Part shown: piece after piece, positions 37,565-46,745 of the stretch
Position numbering within the stretch: position 1 is the stretch's first letter
Layout: the number at the start of each line of letters is the position of its first letter
Source of the DNA: Pseudomonas putida
Lineage (GTDB): Bacteria; Pseudomonadota; Gammaproteobacteria; Pseudomonadales; Pseudomonadaceae
Assembly: GCF_003228315.1 (NCBI RefSeq)
Contig: NZ_CP029693.1
Span: forward strand, 992,001 to 1,056,000
Direction of reading: 5' to 3'
Length of the DNA stretch: 64,000 nt
Position numbers and translations under genes: made by a program
Notes under the pieces: generated by a model
Database searches by the model: none
What the model saw: only the letters and a program-made list of their open reading frames with translations
What the model was told of the DNA's origin: nothing

Positions 37565-39892
37565 GTGATCCGCCGGTCCTTCAGCTCCTTGAGCTTTCTG
37601 CAATTACTGTTGATGGTGCTGTGCGCAGCCACGCTGGTGTTTCTCTGGGCGCTGTATTTCCAGCAGAAAGCCACCTCCCAGCACGAAGCCTTCGCCGCCA
37701 AATCCGCAGAACACCTGAACCTGGCAACCATCACCGCGCAAAACCTGCGGCAATTGGTCGACCGCGCCCAGGCGGTAGGAAAAGTGACCCGCAGTGAAAT
37801 GGAAGCCCCGGGCCAGCATCATCGCGATCTGGTGCGAATGCTCGCCGAGGATCCGGTATTCAAGCGCATGAGCCTGTACGACAACGAAGGTCGATTGCTG
37901 TCCACCAGCCACCCGGAGGAGCCGCAGCAACTGCCCGCCGAATGGCTGACGCAATTGCAAAGGCATGTCGAGCGACATGGTTTCAAGGCGCTGCTGCCGG
38001 ACGTGCTCAATGTCCAACGCGAGTCGCTGTTGCCCAATTGGCGTTTGCCATTCCTGCTGCCGCTGCTTGATTCGGCCACGGGCAAAATGGACAGCCTTCT
38101 CGTCGTGCAACTGGATGTCGGTTACCTGGCTGCGCTGCTGGAACACATCGACCTGGGCCAAAGCGGCTTCATGCGGCTGCTCGATAGCGAGGGTCAGGAG
38201 CGGCTGCGCGTCAGCAGCAGTGGCGTGATGATCGCCGGCACACCGTTGACGCCCGAACTGCCGAACATCGGCGATGCCAGTGGCAGCCTGACTCAGTACG
38301 TCTCTGCCGTTCCTTATCAGAGTATGTACCTGCGAGTGCCGCAACGCGGCTTCAGCGTGCTGATCAGCCAGGCTGATGACGAGATCCTCGCGTCTTCGCG
38401 ACAGAGCCAAAGACGCCAGTTGTGGCTGAACCTGTGCATGACGCTGCTGATCGTGGGCAGCCTGCTATGGACATTGCGGGTCTTGCGCAAAAGCCAGGAA
38501 GCCTTCGATGCCCTGGAGCAGTCCGAGCACGTCAATCAGCAATTGATTGGCCGACTGGAGGAATCCCATCGCCGAAGCAGTCTCGCGGCGGCTACCGATC
38601 ACCTGAGCGGCCTGCATAATCGGCGGCAGTTTCTTGAGGTCGCGGCACAAACCCTGGCTGCCCAGCGCGGCAAGCGGCGACTGCTGGCGATCCTTTTCAT
38701 CGATATGGACCGTTTTAAATCGATCAACGATTCCCTGGGACACAAGGTCGGTGATCTGTTGCTGCAGGCGGTGGCCGGACGGATCAGTCGACTGCTCGAA
38801 CCGGGCGATGAAGCGGCGCGGTTCGGCGGCGACGAGTTTGTCGTGCTGTTGGCCGGGGATCGCTCCGAAGATCAGATTGATGCCTGGGTACGAACATTGG
38901 TGCAAAAACTGTCGGCCACCTATTCGCTCAACGAACATGAACTCAGTACCAGCCCCAGCGTCGGCGTCAGCATCTGTCCCCGTGACGGTCAGGACATCGA
39001 CGAACTGATTCGCAACGCGGATGCGGCGATGTACTCGGCCAAGCGCGCGGGCCGGGGGCAATTTCGTTTCTTCGATCCCTCGCTGAATGTCGCCGATGTC
39101 GAAGAGTTCATTCTGGAGCAGGCGTTCGCCAGCGCCCTCAGCGAGCGCCAATTCGTGCTGCATTACCAACCACAGATCCGCCTGGACTCCATGGCTGTCG
39201 ATGGCTACGAGGCGCTGGTCCGTTGGGAGCACCCCGAGTTCGGCCTGCTGTACCCGGATCGATTCATCCCGCTGGCCGAGCGCAGCGGATTTATCGTGGC
39301 CCTGGGCTGGGAGGTACTGCGCCTGGCCTGCGAGAACCTGTCGCTCTGGCACCAGCAAAAACGCTACGTGCGACTGGCGATCAACGTCTCGGCGATCCAG
39401 CTGCGCCAGGCGGACTTCAGCCAGCGGGTGTTGAATGAGCTGGAGTGGTATTCGATCGAGCCGAAATTCCTCGAACTGGAAATCACCGAAACCACCGTGC
39501 TGGACCATGTCGGGCAAGCCATCGAGCATCTTCAGCGTCTGCGCAATGCGGGCCTGCACATCAGCCTTGATGACTTCGGCAAGGGTTACGCCGGTTTCGC
39601 CCACCTGCAGGCCCTGCCCCTGACCCGGTTGAAGATCGATCGCACCCTGATCACCCCGCTGTCCAACAGCCCCGATGACAGCCCCATCGTTTCCTCGACC
39701 ATCATCCTGGCCAAACGCCTGGGCCTGGAAGTGGTGGCCGAGGGCGTGGAGACCCGGGCCCAGGTGGTGTGCCTCAAGCTGGCCGGTTGCGGTGTCGCCC
39801 AGGGCTATCACTTCAGCAGGCCGTTGTCTCTGGAACAGCTGCGCGAATATTCCCCCTTTAGCAACCTGGTTGAAGACCTATGCGTGCAGTGA
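37565..39892 (+). CDS. Membrane GGDEF-EAL protein (c-di-GMP cyclase/phosphodiesterase) with periplasmic sensor domain
   Basis: 775 residues from GTG 37565 (AGGAAAA upstream). TM1 spans ~13-32 and TM2 ~286-305; the ~250 residues between form a periplasmic sensor. The GGDEF domain has an intact GGDEF at 421-425, but the inhibitory RxxD reads E412-P-G-D415, so product inhibition is probably lost. The EAL domain is complete: YEALVRW (549-551), LEITETTV, DDFGKGYAGF and VVAEGVETRA. The protein may make and degrade c-di-GMP. Its stop overlaps the start of a PhnD-like binding protein by 13 bases. The binding protein is a likely ligand-presenting partner, as NspS is for MbaA in Vibrio. Confidence 0.88.
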   Translation: MIRRSFSSLSFLQLLLMVLCAATLVFLWALYFQQKATSQHEAFAAKSAEHLNLATITAQNLRQLVDRAQAVGKVTRSEMEAPGQHHRDLVRMLAEDPVFKRMSLYDNEGRLLSTSHPEEPQQLPAEWLTQLQRHVERHGFKALLPDVLNVQRESLLPNWRLPFLLPLLDSATGKMDSLLVVQLDVGYLAALLEHIDLGQSGFMRLLDSEGQERLRVSSSGVMIAGTPLTPELPNIGDASGSLTQYVSAVPYQSMYLRVPQRGFSVLISQADDEILASSRQSQRRQLWLNLCMTLLIVGSLLWTLRVLRKSQEAFDALEQSEHVNQQLIGRLEESHRRSSLAAATDHLSGLHNRRQFLEVAAQTLAAQRGKRRLLAILFIDMDRFKSINDSLGHKVGDLLLQAVAGRISRLLEPGDEAARFGGDEFVVLLAGDRSEDQIDAWVRTLVQKLSATYSLNEHELSTSPSVGVSICPRDGQDIDELIRNADAAMYSAKRAGRGQFRFFDPSLNVADVEEFILEQAFASALSERQFVLHYQPQIRLDSMAVDGYEALVRWEHPEFGLLYPDRFIPLAERSGFIVALGWEVLRLACENLSLWHQQKRYVRLAINVSAIQLRQADFSQRVLNELEWYSIEPKFLELEITETTVLDHVGQAIEHLQRLRNAGLHISLDDFGKGYAGFAHLQALPLTRLKIDRTLITPLSNSPDDSPIVSSTIILAKRLGLEVVAEGVETRAQVVCLKLAGCGVAQGYHFSRPLSLEQLREYSPFSNLVEDLCVQ

Positions 39893-40767
39893 AGTGTTTG
39901 ATCGTGGTGCTGCTGACCTTGCTGCTGACCTTACTGATGGCCAATCAGGTACAGGCCCGCTGCTCACAGCAGAGCCTGCGGATGGCGGTCATCCCCAAGA
40001 AAAGCATGGAGGCGTTGTTGCGTGAACATCAGCCGTTGCTCAAGCAGTTGAGCGACGCGCTGGGCATTCCGGTGGAGATCGTTCCGGCGTCCTCCTACGA
40101 AAGCGTGGTCGACGCCATTGTTTCCGGCGGCGTGGACATCGCCTGGCTGGGTCCGGCCTCTTACATCCTGGCTTACCAGCGTGACCCGCGTATCGAGCCT
40201 TTCGCCAGCCTGACCATCAGTCATGGCTACTTCACGCCGGCGGGCCATCATTACCAGGCACTGTTGCTGGCCCGTGGCGAGGTCGCCGGCGACATCGAGG
40301 CACTTCGCAACAAACGGGTTGCACTGGCCGATCCGGTCAGTACCTCGGGCGGCGTGGTGCCGAACGCCGAATTCAGCGCACAGGTCGGCTTGCCGCTGCC
40401 GCAGTTTTTCAGCTCCATTGTCTATTCAGGCTCCCATGACAAGGCCCTGGATGCCCTGCGCGAAGGCAAGGTGGATGCAGCTTTTGTCTCCAGCGTGCGC
40501 GCCGATGCTTACCTGGACAGCGGCCAGATCACTCGCAAGACCTTCAAGGTGCTGTGGCGCTCGGAGCCGATCTACTACGATCCGTTTGTCTTTAGTAGCA
40601 CTCTGTGTGACTCGCTGAAAAAACAGGTTCGCGCGGCGATGCTGAACAACCCGGGCAATCTGCGTGAATTCCTCGACTCCCAGGACGCCTCCGGCATCGT
40701 CCCGGTCAGCCACGCCGAATATGCGCCGTTGTTGCAGATGATGCAGCCCAGGCCTGTGCAGCCCTGA
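39880..40767 (+). CDS. PhnD-like periplasmic substrate-binding protein
   Basis: 295 residues with a signal peptide (VVLLTLLLTLLMANQVQA). The phosphate/phosphonate-binding family is recognised from LRMAVIPKKSMEALL, SYESVVDAIVSGGVDIAWLGPASYILA, LLARGEVAGDIEALRNKRVALADPVSTSG and HDKALDALREGKVDAAFVSS. No permease or ATPase gene is adjacent, so it does not look like part of a transporter. The 13-base overlap with the upstream GGDEF-EAL gene couples the two. I infer that it binds a small ligand and signals to the sensor domain of that protein. The ligand is unknown. Confidence 0.82.
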   Translation: MRAVKCLIVVLLTLLLTLLMANQVQARCSQQSLRMAVIPKKSMEALLREHQPLLKQLSDALGIPVEIVPASSYESVVDAIVSGGVDIAWLGPASYILAYQRDPRIEPFASLTISHGYFTPAGHHYQALLLARGEVAGDIEALRNKRVALADPVSTSGGVVPNAEFSAQVGLPLPQFFSSIVYSGSHDKALDALREGKVDAAFVSSVRADAYLDSGQITRKTFKVLWRSEPIYYDPFVFSSTLCDSLKKQVRAAMLNNPGNLREFLDSQDASGIVPVSHAEYAPLLQMMQPRPVQP

Positions 40768-40874
40768 GTTGTCGGTGCAAGGATCCAGATATATCGCTTA
40801 CTGAATAACTTAAATTCAACAAGTAAATTATATGAATGACAGCGCAGCGCGCATGCTGAGCCTCACTTGATGAG

Positions 40875-40898
40875 CTGCCGGCCCACAGGGGCTGGCAG
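40875..40898 (+). terminator. Hairpin after the PhnD-like gene, possible terminator
   Basis: Arms CTGCCGGCCC and GGGCTGGCAG (one mismatch) have a four-base loop and are followed by GGTGTTTCC, a weak T-run. It lies between the PhnD-like gene and the reductase. The AT-rich stretch 40795-40845 before it could hold the reductase promoter, in which case this would be a 5'-UTR hairpin. Confidence 0.35.
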
Positions 40899-40936
40899 GG
40901 TGTTTCCTGACTCTCTGCACTGCAATTGGAGCTGCC

Positions 40937-42019
40937 ATGTCTGACGAAATTCTGTTCACCCCTACCCGCCTCGGCGCTATCGAAGTTCGCAACCGGATCG
41001 CCATGGCGCCGCTGACCCGTTCCCGCGCGGGGATGGATGGCGTGCAGTCGCCACTGGCGGTCGAATACTACGCACAGCGTGCCTCGGCGGGCTTGCTGAT
41101 CACTGAAGCCACCAACATTTCCCGTCAGGGTCGCGGCTATGCCTATACGCCAGGGATCTACACCCAGGCGCATGTGCAGGCCTGGGCGCCGGTGACCAAG
41201 GCGGTTCACGAGGCCGGTGGCCGCATCGTGATGCAGCTCTGGCACGTCGGTCGTATGTCCCATGTCAGCCTGCAGGAAAATGGCGTAGCGCCCGTGGCGC
41301 CGTCGGCGATCCAGGCCGGAGGCAATGTCTTCACGGAGTCCGGCAACCTGCCGCCGTCGATGCCCCGGGCGCTGACCGCCGAGGAAATCGCCGGAATTCT
41401 TGAAGACTACCGTCATGCGGCAAGACTGGCGAAAGAGGCAGGCTTTGATGGTGTGGAAGTGCACGCGGCCAACGGCTACCTGCTGGAGCAGTTCCTGCGC
41501 GACAGCACCAACCATCGTGACGACCGCTATGGCGGCTCCATCGAGAACCGTGCCCGCTTCCCGCTGGAAGTGGTGCAAGCCGTAACCGAAATCTGGGGCG
41601 CCGACCGTGTGGGCTTGCGGCTGTCACCGCTGTCCACCGCGATTGGCGATATCCCGCTGGACAGCGACTTGATGGAAACCTACGGCTATCTGGCGCGCCG
41701 TTTGGGTGAAATCGGCCTGGCTTACCTGCATATCGTCGAAGGGCAATTGCACGGCGGCAATGGCGCCGAACTGTTTGATGTACAGGCACTGCGCACGGCA
41801 TTTGGCGGTGCCTACATCGCCAACAACGGCTACGACCGCGAGCGTGCCTTGCAGGCCACAGACTCGAACCATGCGGACATGGTGTCCTTTGGCAAACCCT
41901 TCATCGGCAACCCCGATCTGGTCGAGCGCCTGCAATCGCAAACACCGTTGTTCGAAGCACCATTGGCGGGTTACTACGGCGGCGGTGCCGAAGGCTACAC
42001 GCAATTTACCCTGTCGTAA
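40937..42019 (+). CDS. Alkene reductase, Old Yellow Enzyme family (NemA/XenB-like)
   Basis: 360 residues. FMN barrel signatures are APLTRSRAG, YYAQRASAGLLITEATNIS, QLWHVGRMSH, the catalytic region VEVHAANGYLLEQFLRDSTNHRDD (in part), GLRLSPLS and IANNGYDRERA. It reduces activated C=C or nitro groups with NAD(P)H and FMN; in pseudomonads such enzymes act on N-ethylmaleimide, nitro-esters or enones. TTGGAGC precedes the ATG. No TetR-type nemR gene is adjacent, although the TetR gene at 35104 belongs to a related sensor group. Confidence 0.9.
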   Translation: MSDEILFTPTRLGAIEVRNRIAMAPLTRSRAGMDGVQSPLAVEYYAQRASAGLLITEATNISRQGRGYAYTPGIYTQAHVQAWAPVTKAVHEAGGRIVMQLWHVGRMSHVSLQENGVAPVAPSAIQAGGNVFTESGNLPPSMPRALTAEEIAGILEDYRHAARLAKEAGFDGVEVHAANGYLLEQFLRDSTNHRDDRYGGSIENRARFPLEVVQAVTEIWGADRVGLRLSPLSTAIGDIPLDSDLMETYGYLARRLGEIGLAYLHIVEGQLHGGNGAELFDVQALRTAFGGAYIANNGYDRERALQATDSNHADMVSFGKPFIGNPDLVERLQSQTPLFEAPLAGYYGGGAEGYTQFTLS

Positions 42020-42029
42020 CACCCTGGAT

Positions 42030-42054
42030 TGTGGCGAGGCAGCCCCTCGCCACA
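42030..42054. terminator. Hairpin between convergent reductase and acetyltransferase genes
   Basis: Perfect ten-base arms TGTGGCGAGG and CCTCGCCACA with a five-base loop lie 11 bases after the reductase stop and 27 bases before the acetyltransferase stop. No T-tract follows on either strand, so this is a weak or Rho-assisted bidirectional terminator at best. Confidence 0.45.
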
Positions 42055-42080
42055 TGGCCCCGCAGGCCGAGTGTCTATCG

Positions 42081-42542
42081 TCAAATCAATGTTTTTTCGA
42101 AGTAGACACGATCGAATCCATCTTCCAAGCGGCGGTCGACTTCGAGGTAGCCGAGCTTCGGATAGATCGCCAGATTCTCGGTCATCCTCGCGTTGGTATA
42201 GAGCTGCACACTGCCCAGCCCCATGCGCAGAGCCTGATCCTCGCAGAACCCGATCAGTCGCTTGCCGACTCCTTGCCCGCGGGCGCTCTCTGCAACCGCC
42301 ACGTTTTCGAGCAGCATGTGCCGGTCAACCGCAAAGAACACGATGAAACCCTGTAGCTCGCCCCCTTCTCCCGTGCACACATACACCTGGCCCGCTGCAA
42401 TCTGCGCCCCGTAATCCGCCGACATGGGTGCCGGTTTGCGTCCTATCACGGCCACATAGGGCGCATAGGCCTGTTCGGCACAAGCGCGCACGGCGCCTTC
42501 GTCCTCGGCCACAGCCTGACGGATCCTGTTTTGTTCGCTCAT
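42081..42542 (-). CDS. GNAT-family N-acetyltransferase
   Basis: 153 residues from ATG 42542, with CAGGAG six bases upstream. Single GNAT domain: IRQAVAEDEGAVRACAEQAY at the start, LENVAVAESARGQGVGKRLIGFCEDQA carrying the acetyl-CoA loop (RGQGVGKR), then LYTNARMTENLAIYPKLGYLEV. The acceptor is unknown. The upstream extension of the frame has no ribosome site. Confidence 0.85.
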   Translation of the reverse strand: MSEQNRIRQAVAEDEGAVRACAEQAYAPYVAVIGRKPAPMSADYGAQIAAGQVYVCTGEGGELQGFIVFFAVDRHMLLENVAVAESARGQGVGKRLIGFCEDQALRMGLGSVQLYTNARMTENLAIYPKLGYLEVDRRLEDGFDRVYFEKTLI

Positions 42543-42727
42543 GGCACTCCTGCTGGCGCTGGCGCGGTCGATCCGCAAAGCCCTCACCCTACCCAGCCGT
42601 CAGGCGATGTGGCAAGTTTGCGGCGCTGACTTACACTCCGTACACCTATGCCAATCAACGTCTGTTCACGGATCGATAGCGCTCACATCAATCGGGCATC
42701 ACGTCATGATCCGGGGGTGAAGCCAAC

Positions 42728-43375
42728 ATGAAATCGGTCACGGCCATTCTCACCTGCGTGCTGGGTGCCAGCGCCTGTTTGGCGACGAGCACCTGCGTCG
42801 ATGCGGCAAGCTTCAAGACCAGCTTTGATTGCGCCAGTGCGACAGCCACCATCGAAAAACTCATCTGCCGCGATTCGCAACTGGCGCAGATGGATGTGGA
42901 GCTGAACCGGCTTTATCGCCTCGCGCTCACCGATGAACATTCGGTCCCCCTGCCCGACAAAGTCATGGTTGACCAGCAGTTTTGGGTCAAGGAGCGTAAT
43001 GAGTGCGCCCTGGATGCCGACGCCAGGGCCTGTGTGATTGCTGCTTATGCCCAGCGCGCGTACCAGTTGCGCCAGGGCTCGGCCATCGTCAGGACCAAGG
43101 ACCCGGACCGGCTCACCGAAGGCCCCCTGGCCTTGCGTTGTGCCGGGTTGAATGCACCGCTGGCCGCGACCTTCTTCACCACCCGGCCCGGCGTTGTTTA
43201 CCTGACGTGGGCGAAGAGTTCGATCACGCTCAATCAGGTGCCCGGTGATATCGGCAGGCGCTATACCGGCAAGGACGGCCTGGGGCCCTACAGCTTCTGG
43301 CAAGACGGCGACGTCATTGTTTTCCAGAAGCCGGGCGCGAAAGAAATGAGTTGTACCGCCGAACCGAACGCCTGA
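42728..43375 (+). CDS. Exported LprI-like/MliC-like protein (putative lysozyme inhibitor)
   Basis: 215 residues. A signal peptide ends near STCVDA. Residues ~30-120 match the LprI/DUF1311 pattern: SFDCASATATIEKLICRDSQLAQMDVELNRLY, WVKERNECALDADARACVIAAYAQRAYQLR (in parts), with conserved Cys pairs. The C-terminal ~75 residues (YLTWAKSSITLNQVPGDIGRRYTG..GLGPYSFWQDGDVIVF) resemble MliC/PliC inhibitors of C-type lysozyme. Both modules are linked to lysozyme inhibition in other bacteria, so a periplasmic protective role is likely. It is divergent from the acetyltransferase gene. Confidence 0.7.
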   Translation: MKSVTAILTCVLGASACLATSTCVDAASFKTSFDCASATATIEKLICRDSQLAQMDVELNRLYRLALTDEHSVPLPDKVMVDQQFWVKERNECALDADARACVIAAYAQRAYQLRQGSAIVRTKDPDRLTEGPLALRCAGLNAPLAATFFTTRPGVVYLTWAKSSITLNQVPGDIGRRYTGKDGLGPYSFWQDGDVIVFQKPGAKEMSCTAEPNA

Positions 43376-43380
43376 AGTTC

Positions 43381-43409
43381 GGAGCGCACGGCGCCGGCCG
43401 TGACGCTCC
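43381..43409. terminator. Hairpin between convergent lysozyme-inhibitor-like and AI-2E transporter genes
   Basis: The stem is GGAGCG/CGCTCC plus CACGG/CCGTG with one bulged A and a small GC-rich loop, six bases after one stop and 26 bases before the other. The T-run is only TT, so function as a bidirectional terminator is plausible but unproven. Confidence 0.45.
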
Positions 43410-43434
43410 TTGAGCCATTCGGTCAGACCCCGGC

Positions 43435-44511
43435 TTACTCTGTTGGCCGGTCCTGCACCCACTGCCAGAACAGTTGATAGCCGAGGGCAAGTATCACCGG
43501 GCCGATGAACAGGCCGATGATGCCGCTGGTGACCATGCCGCCCAGCGCGCCGATGAGCACCACCGGCATCGGTACATCGACGCCGCGCCCGAGCATCAGC
43601 GGTTTGAGGACGTTGTCCACCAGCCCGGCGACGAACACGTAGACCGCGAAGACGATGGTCGCCGTGGAGGCGCCCTCGGTGCTGAACACATAGGCGATCA
43701 CCGGAATCGTGATCAGCGTCACCGGCAGTTGCATGATGCCCAGCAGCAACACCGCCAGCGCCAGCAGCCCCGCGCCGGGAATGCCCTTGAACACAAACCC
43801 CAGGCCAACCAGCAGCATCTGGATGAACGCGATACCCACCACCCCCAGCGCCACCGCGCGAATGGTGGCGGTGCACAAGGCGGCGATATCCGGTCCCCTG
43901 TCCGGGCCGCTGACCCGTGAGGCAATCTGCACCGCCGCGTGGCTGCCGGCTTTACCGTAAGCCATGATGATCCCGGCGATGATCAGCGCAAAGATAAAGG
44001 TCAAAAACCCCATGCCGACGCCCGCCAGTTTGCCCAGCAGGGTCATGCTGACGCCCTTGATTTGCGGAATGTACTTGGCGGTCAGCCCAGGCAGGTCAGT
44101 GGCCGCCTGCAGCCAGATAGCCGTGATCGGCTTGCCGATCACCGGCCATTGGGCAACGGACTCAGGTGGTGCGGGAATGTGGATGCCTTCGTTGCGCACC
44201 GAGGTCATGACACCATCGACAGAATCGGCAATCGAGGTGCCCAGCAGGTAGATCGGCACCATCAGGATCACGATCGCCACCAGGATGATCAGCGTCGCGA
44301 TGCGCCCTTCCTTTTGCCCCAGCGGCCCCGTGAGCCGGGTCAGCAAAGGATACAAGGTGATCGCCAGAATCACCGACCACAGCATCAGGTCCCGGAAAGG
44401 GCTGAAGATCTGAAAGCAGAACAGCACCAGTACCACGATCAGTCCGGCGCGGATCAACACATCGAGCAGCCCGCGGGACCAGGTTTTCTCTGACAGCTGA
44501 GTGGGCAACAT
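43435..44511 (-). CDS. AI-2E family transporter (YdiK/PerM-like membrane protein)
   Basis: 358 residues from ATG 44511, with CAGGAG six bases before it. Two or three hydrophobic helices lie at ~15-80 (LIRAGLIVVLVLFCFQIF, LWSVILAITLYPLL). A soluble section (~90-155) follows, then four to five more helices including AFIQMLLVGLGFVFKGIPGAGLLALAVLLLGIMQLP (in part) and PVVLIGALGGMVTSGIIGLFIGPVILALGY. These match the AI-2E family. Members export small molecules or act as Na+/H+ antiporters; the substrate is not predictable. Confidence 0.85.
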   Translation of the reverse strand: MLPTQLSEKTWSRGLLDVLIRAGLIVVLVLFCFQIFSPFRDLMLWSVILAITLYPLLTRLTGPLGQKEGRIATLIILVAIVILMVPIYLLGTSIADSVDGVMTSVRNEGIHIPAPPESVAQWPVIGKPITAIWLQAATDLPGLTAKYIPQIKGVSMTLLGKLAGVGMGFLTFIFALIIAGIIMAYGKAGSHAAVQIASRVSGPDRGPDIAALCTATIRAVALGVVGIAFIQMLLVGLGFVFKGIPGAGLLALAVLLLGIMQLPVTLITIPVIAYVFSTEGASTATIVFAVYVFVAGLVDNVLKPLMLGRGVDVPMPVVLIGALGGMVTSGIIGLFIGPVILALGYQLFWQWVQDRPTE

Positions 44512-44614
44512 CGGAGTCTCCTGGCAGGTCACTGCGCAGTTAGGGGGTCGGTCTGCCCAGCATAGACGGGCGGTTGACGGCTCGCGAAAAACTTGGCGGG
44601 AAATGCATCACAAC

Positions 44615-44716
44615 CTGTAGGAGCGAGCATGCTCGCGATGGACGTCAACGATAACGCTGGCAGCCTGACGCCCCGCGGTGTTCTGTCGTTCATCGCGAGC
44701 ATGCTCGCTCCTACAG
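44615..44716. repeat. REP doublet with GAGCATGCTC variant
   Basis: Arms read CTGTAGGAGCGAGCATGCTC and its inverse: a compensated change from CCTG to CATG in both arms. The ~56-base loop (GTCAACGATAACGC..GCGGTGTTCTGTCG) matches the minus-strand loop of the doublet at 6467-6568. Confidence 0.9.
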
Positions 44717-44738
44717 GTACAGGGGATGTTCCGGAAAA

Positions 44739-44834
44739 TGGCGGAAGGTAGCGGGAGTCGAACCTGCCCGGGAACGGATGCCGTCCCCAACCGGGTTTGA
44801 AGCCCGGCCGCGCCACCGGGCGCGATTACCTTCC
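44739..44834 (-). tRNA. selC: tRNA-Sec (anticodon TCA)
   Basis: The 96-base minus-strand sequence begins GGAAGGTAATCGCGCCCGG and ends CTACCTTCCGCCA. The acceptor stem GGAAGGTA pairs with TACCTTCC over eight base pairs, longer than in ordinary tRNAs. The anticodon arm is CCGGGCTTCAAACCCGG, a long extra arm follows, and the T arm has GGTTCGACTCC. The anticodon TCA reads UGA. CCA is encoded. It lies next to selB-selA and the fdn genes, which carry the in-frame UGA it serves. Confidence 0.96.
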
Positions 44835-44840
44835 TTGAAA

Positions 44841-46745
44841 TCAGTCCGTTCGACGCGCCAGCGCGTTGTCCGTGCGAATCTGGCGGCGGTCGCCCATGCG
44901 CCGCGTCAGCCCCAGCCGATCGAAGTATTCGAGAATCTGGATGCTGCGCTTGCGCCCCACACCCAGCGCATCACGAAACGCCGCCACCTGGATCACCGGG
45001 TTGTCGTGCGCCAGTTGCAACAGCATAGCCGCCAGACGACGAATCACCGCATCGGTGTAGAACAGGTCGCGCACCACCTGATGCAGCAGCCCCAGCCGCG
45101 CCATTTTGCGCAACAACGCGCGCACCAGAGCCTCGTCGTGCCCCAAGTCGCGTACCCACGGCGGGTCGAAACCTGCCGCCTCGAATTGCGGCTGCAACTG
45201 CTGCCAGAGCGCTTCTTCCGTTTCACTCAGGCGAACTTGATGAGCGGGTAAATGCAACCAGGGGCCACTGGCAAGAACAGCGGCGTCGGCGAGCAGTTCG
45301 TCGATCAGGCTGATGAAAGTCGCGCGATCCAGGGCAGTGCCGGCGAAGCGGCGCAAGCGATCGCGATCCGGGCCCATCTGATCCGGTTCCTGCTCATGAA
45401 AACGCGCCAGATGCTGCAGCAGTTCGGCCTGCAGCGCTTGCCATCGCTCGGTGTTGAACAGCACCGGGCCTTTGCGCGTTTCGATCAGGCGCATGTCATC
45501 CGGTAATTGCCAGTGGGCGCGGGGAAGATTGAACTGCCGCTCCAGGCGTTGCGGATCGAGCCCGGTTTCGCTGTGGGCCAGCAGCGCCGGCAACATGGCT
45601 TCGAGCTGCAGCATGCTATTGAGAGCATGTAATTGCGCCAGACGTTCGGGGCTGCGCCTGTGTCGGGTCGGCGCAAACGGATCGAGCACCCGACCGCCGC
45701 CCAGGGTGCGTTGTGCGCTCTGGTCCCGCAAGATCAGCGGATCGCCCTTCACCACCTGCACCGGCGTATTGAGCAGCAACTGCGCAAACATGCGTTCCCC
45801 CGGCGCCAGGCTGGCACCTTCGAGCAGCGCCACACGGCCGGTCACGTCCTGAGTGCCGACATGCACGTGCACCGGTTGGAAATGCTCAAAGGCGCGGGAC
45901 TCGCTGGCCAGCAATTTAAGGTCGATATCCAGCCGCTGGGTTGGTGCATACAACCACTCGACCGCCAGCCACTGCCCGCGATGAATCTGCTCCAGCGCCA
46001 GGCGATCAGCGCTGAGGTTCAATGCCACGCGCTGCCCGGCCATGGCGGTATCGGCGGCTTGATTCTGTGCGTGCAGGCCCCTGACCCGCACCGCCTTGCC
46101 CGATGGCCCGAGCAGCAGCGTATCGCCCACCGCCACCTGCCCCGAGAGCGCCGTGCCGGTGACCACGATCCCGGCGCCCGCCACGCTGAATGCGCGGTCG
46201 ACCCACAGCCGAAAACCACCATCGAGGCTGCGTTGCTGCACTTCACTTTGAGCCGCGAGCAGGGCCTGGCGCAGGGTATCGACGCCCTCTCCGGTGACGC
46301 TCGAAAGGGCTATCAACGGCGCACCGGCATAAGGGCCAGGCGCCAACAATGCGCTGATTTGCTCACGCACCGCCAGCACTCTGGACGGTTCGACCCGATC
46401 ACATTTACTGATGGCTACCAACGCCCGGGGGATACCCAGCAACTCGACAATCGCCAGGTGCTCAAGGGTCTGTGGCATCACACCGTCATCGGCGGCGACC
46501 ACCAGCAACACCAGATCGATGCCTTGCGCCCCGGCGAGCATGTTGTGGGTGAAGCGCTCATGCCCGGGGACGTCGATGAAGCCGGTGAGTGGCGCGTCCG
46601 GCTCCAGTGCGGCGTAAAGGTAGCCCAGGTCGATGGTCATGCCCCGCTCACGCTCTTCGCGGCGTCGGTCCCCGGCCTGTCCGGTCAAGGCCTGGAGCAA
46701 GGCGGTCTTGCCGTGGTCGATGTGCCCTGCAGTGCCGACAATCAC
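44841..46745 (-). CDS. selB: Selenocysteine-specific translation elongation factor SelB
   Basis: 634 residues from GTG 46745. The GTPase domain opens [32 protein letters not shown] (switch I), VPGHERF (switch II) and SKCD follow. Domains II-III have EF-Tu-like barrels. From ~380 come the winged helices that bind the SECIS hairpin, ending [27 protein letters not shown] (in part). The GTG overlaps the selA stop as GTGA, so the two are translationally coupled. It delivers Sec-tRNA to the UGA in fdnG. The frame is open upstream, but the conserved start is at this GTG. Confidence 0.95.
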   Translation of the reverse strand: MIVGTAGHIDHGKTALLQALTGQAGDRRREERERGMTIDLGYLYAALEPDAPLTGFIDVPGHERFTHNMLAGAQGIDLVLLVVAADDGVMPQTLEHLAIVELLGIPRALVAISKCDRVEPSRVLAVREQISALLAPGPYAGAPLIALSSVTGEGVDTLRQALLAAQSEVQQRSLDGGFRLWVDRAFSVAGAGIVVTGTALSGQVAVGDTLLLGPSGKAVRVRGLHAQNQAADTAMAGQRVALNLSADRLALEQIHRGQWLAVEWLYAPTQRLDIDLKLLASESRAFEHFQPVHVHVGTQDVTGRVALLEGASLAPGERMFAQLLLNTPVQVVKGDPLILRDQSAQRTLGGGRVLDPFAPTRHRRSPERLAQLHALNSMLQLEAMLPALLAHSETGLDPQRLERQFNLPRAHWQLPDDMRLIETRKGPVLFNTERWQALQAELLQHLARFHEQEPDQMGPDRDRLRRFAGTALDRATFISLIDELLADAAVLASGPWLHLPAHQVRLSETEEALWQQLQPQFEAAGFDPPWVRDLGHDEALVRALLRKMARLGLLHQVVRDLFYTDAVIRRLAAMLLQLAHDNPVIQVAAFRDALGVGRKRSIQILEYFDRLGLTRRMGDRRQIRTDNALARRTD

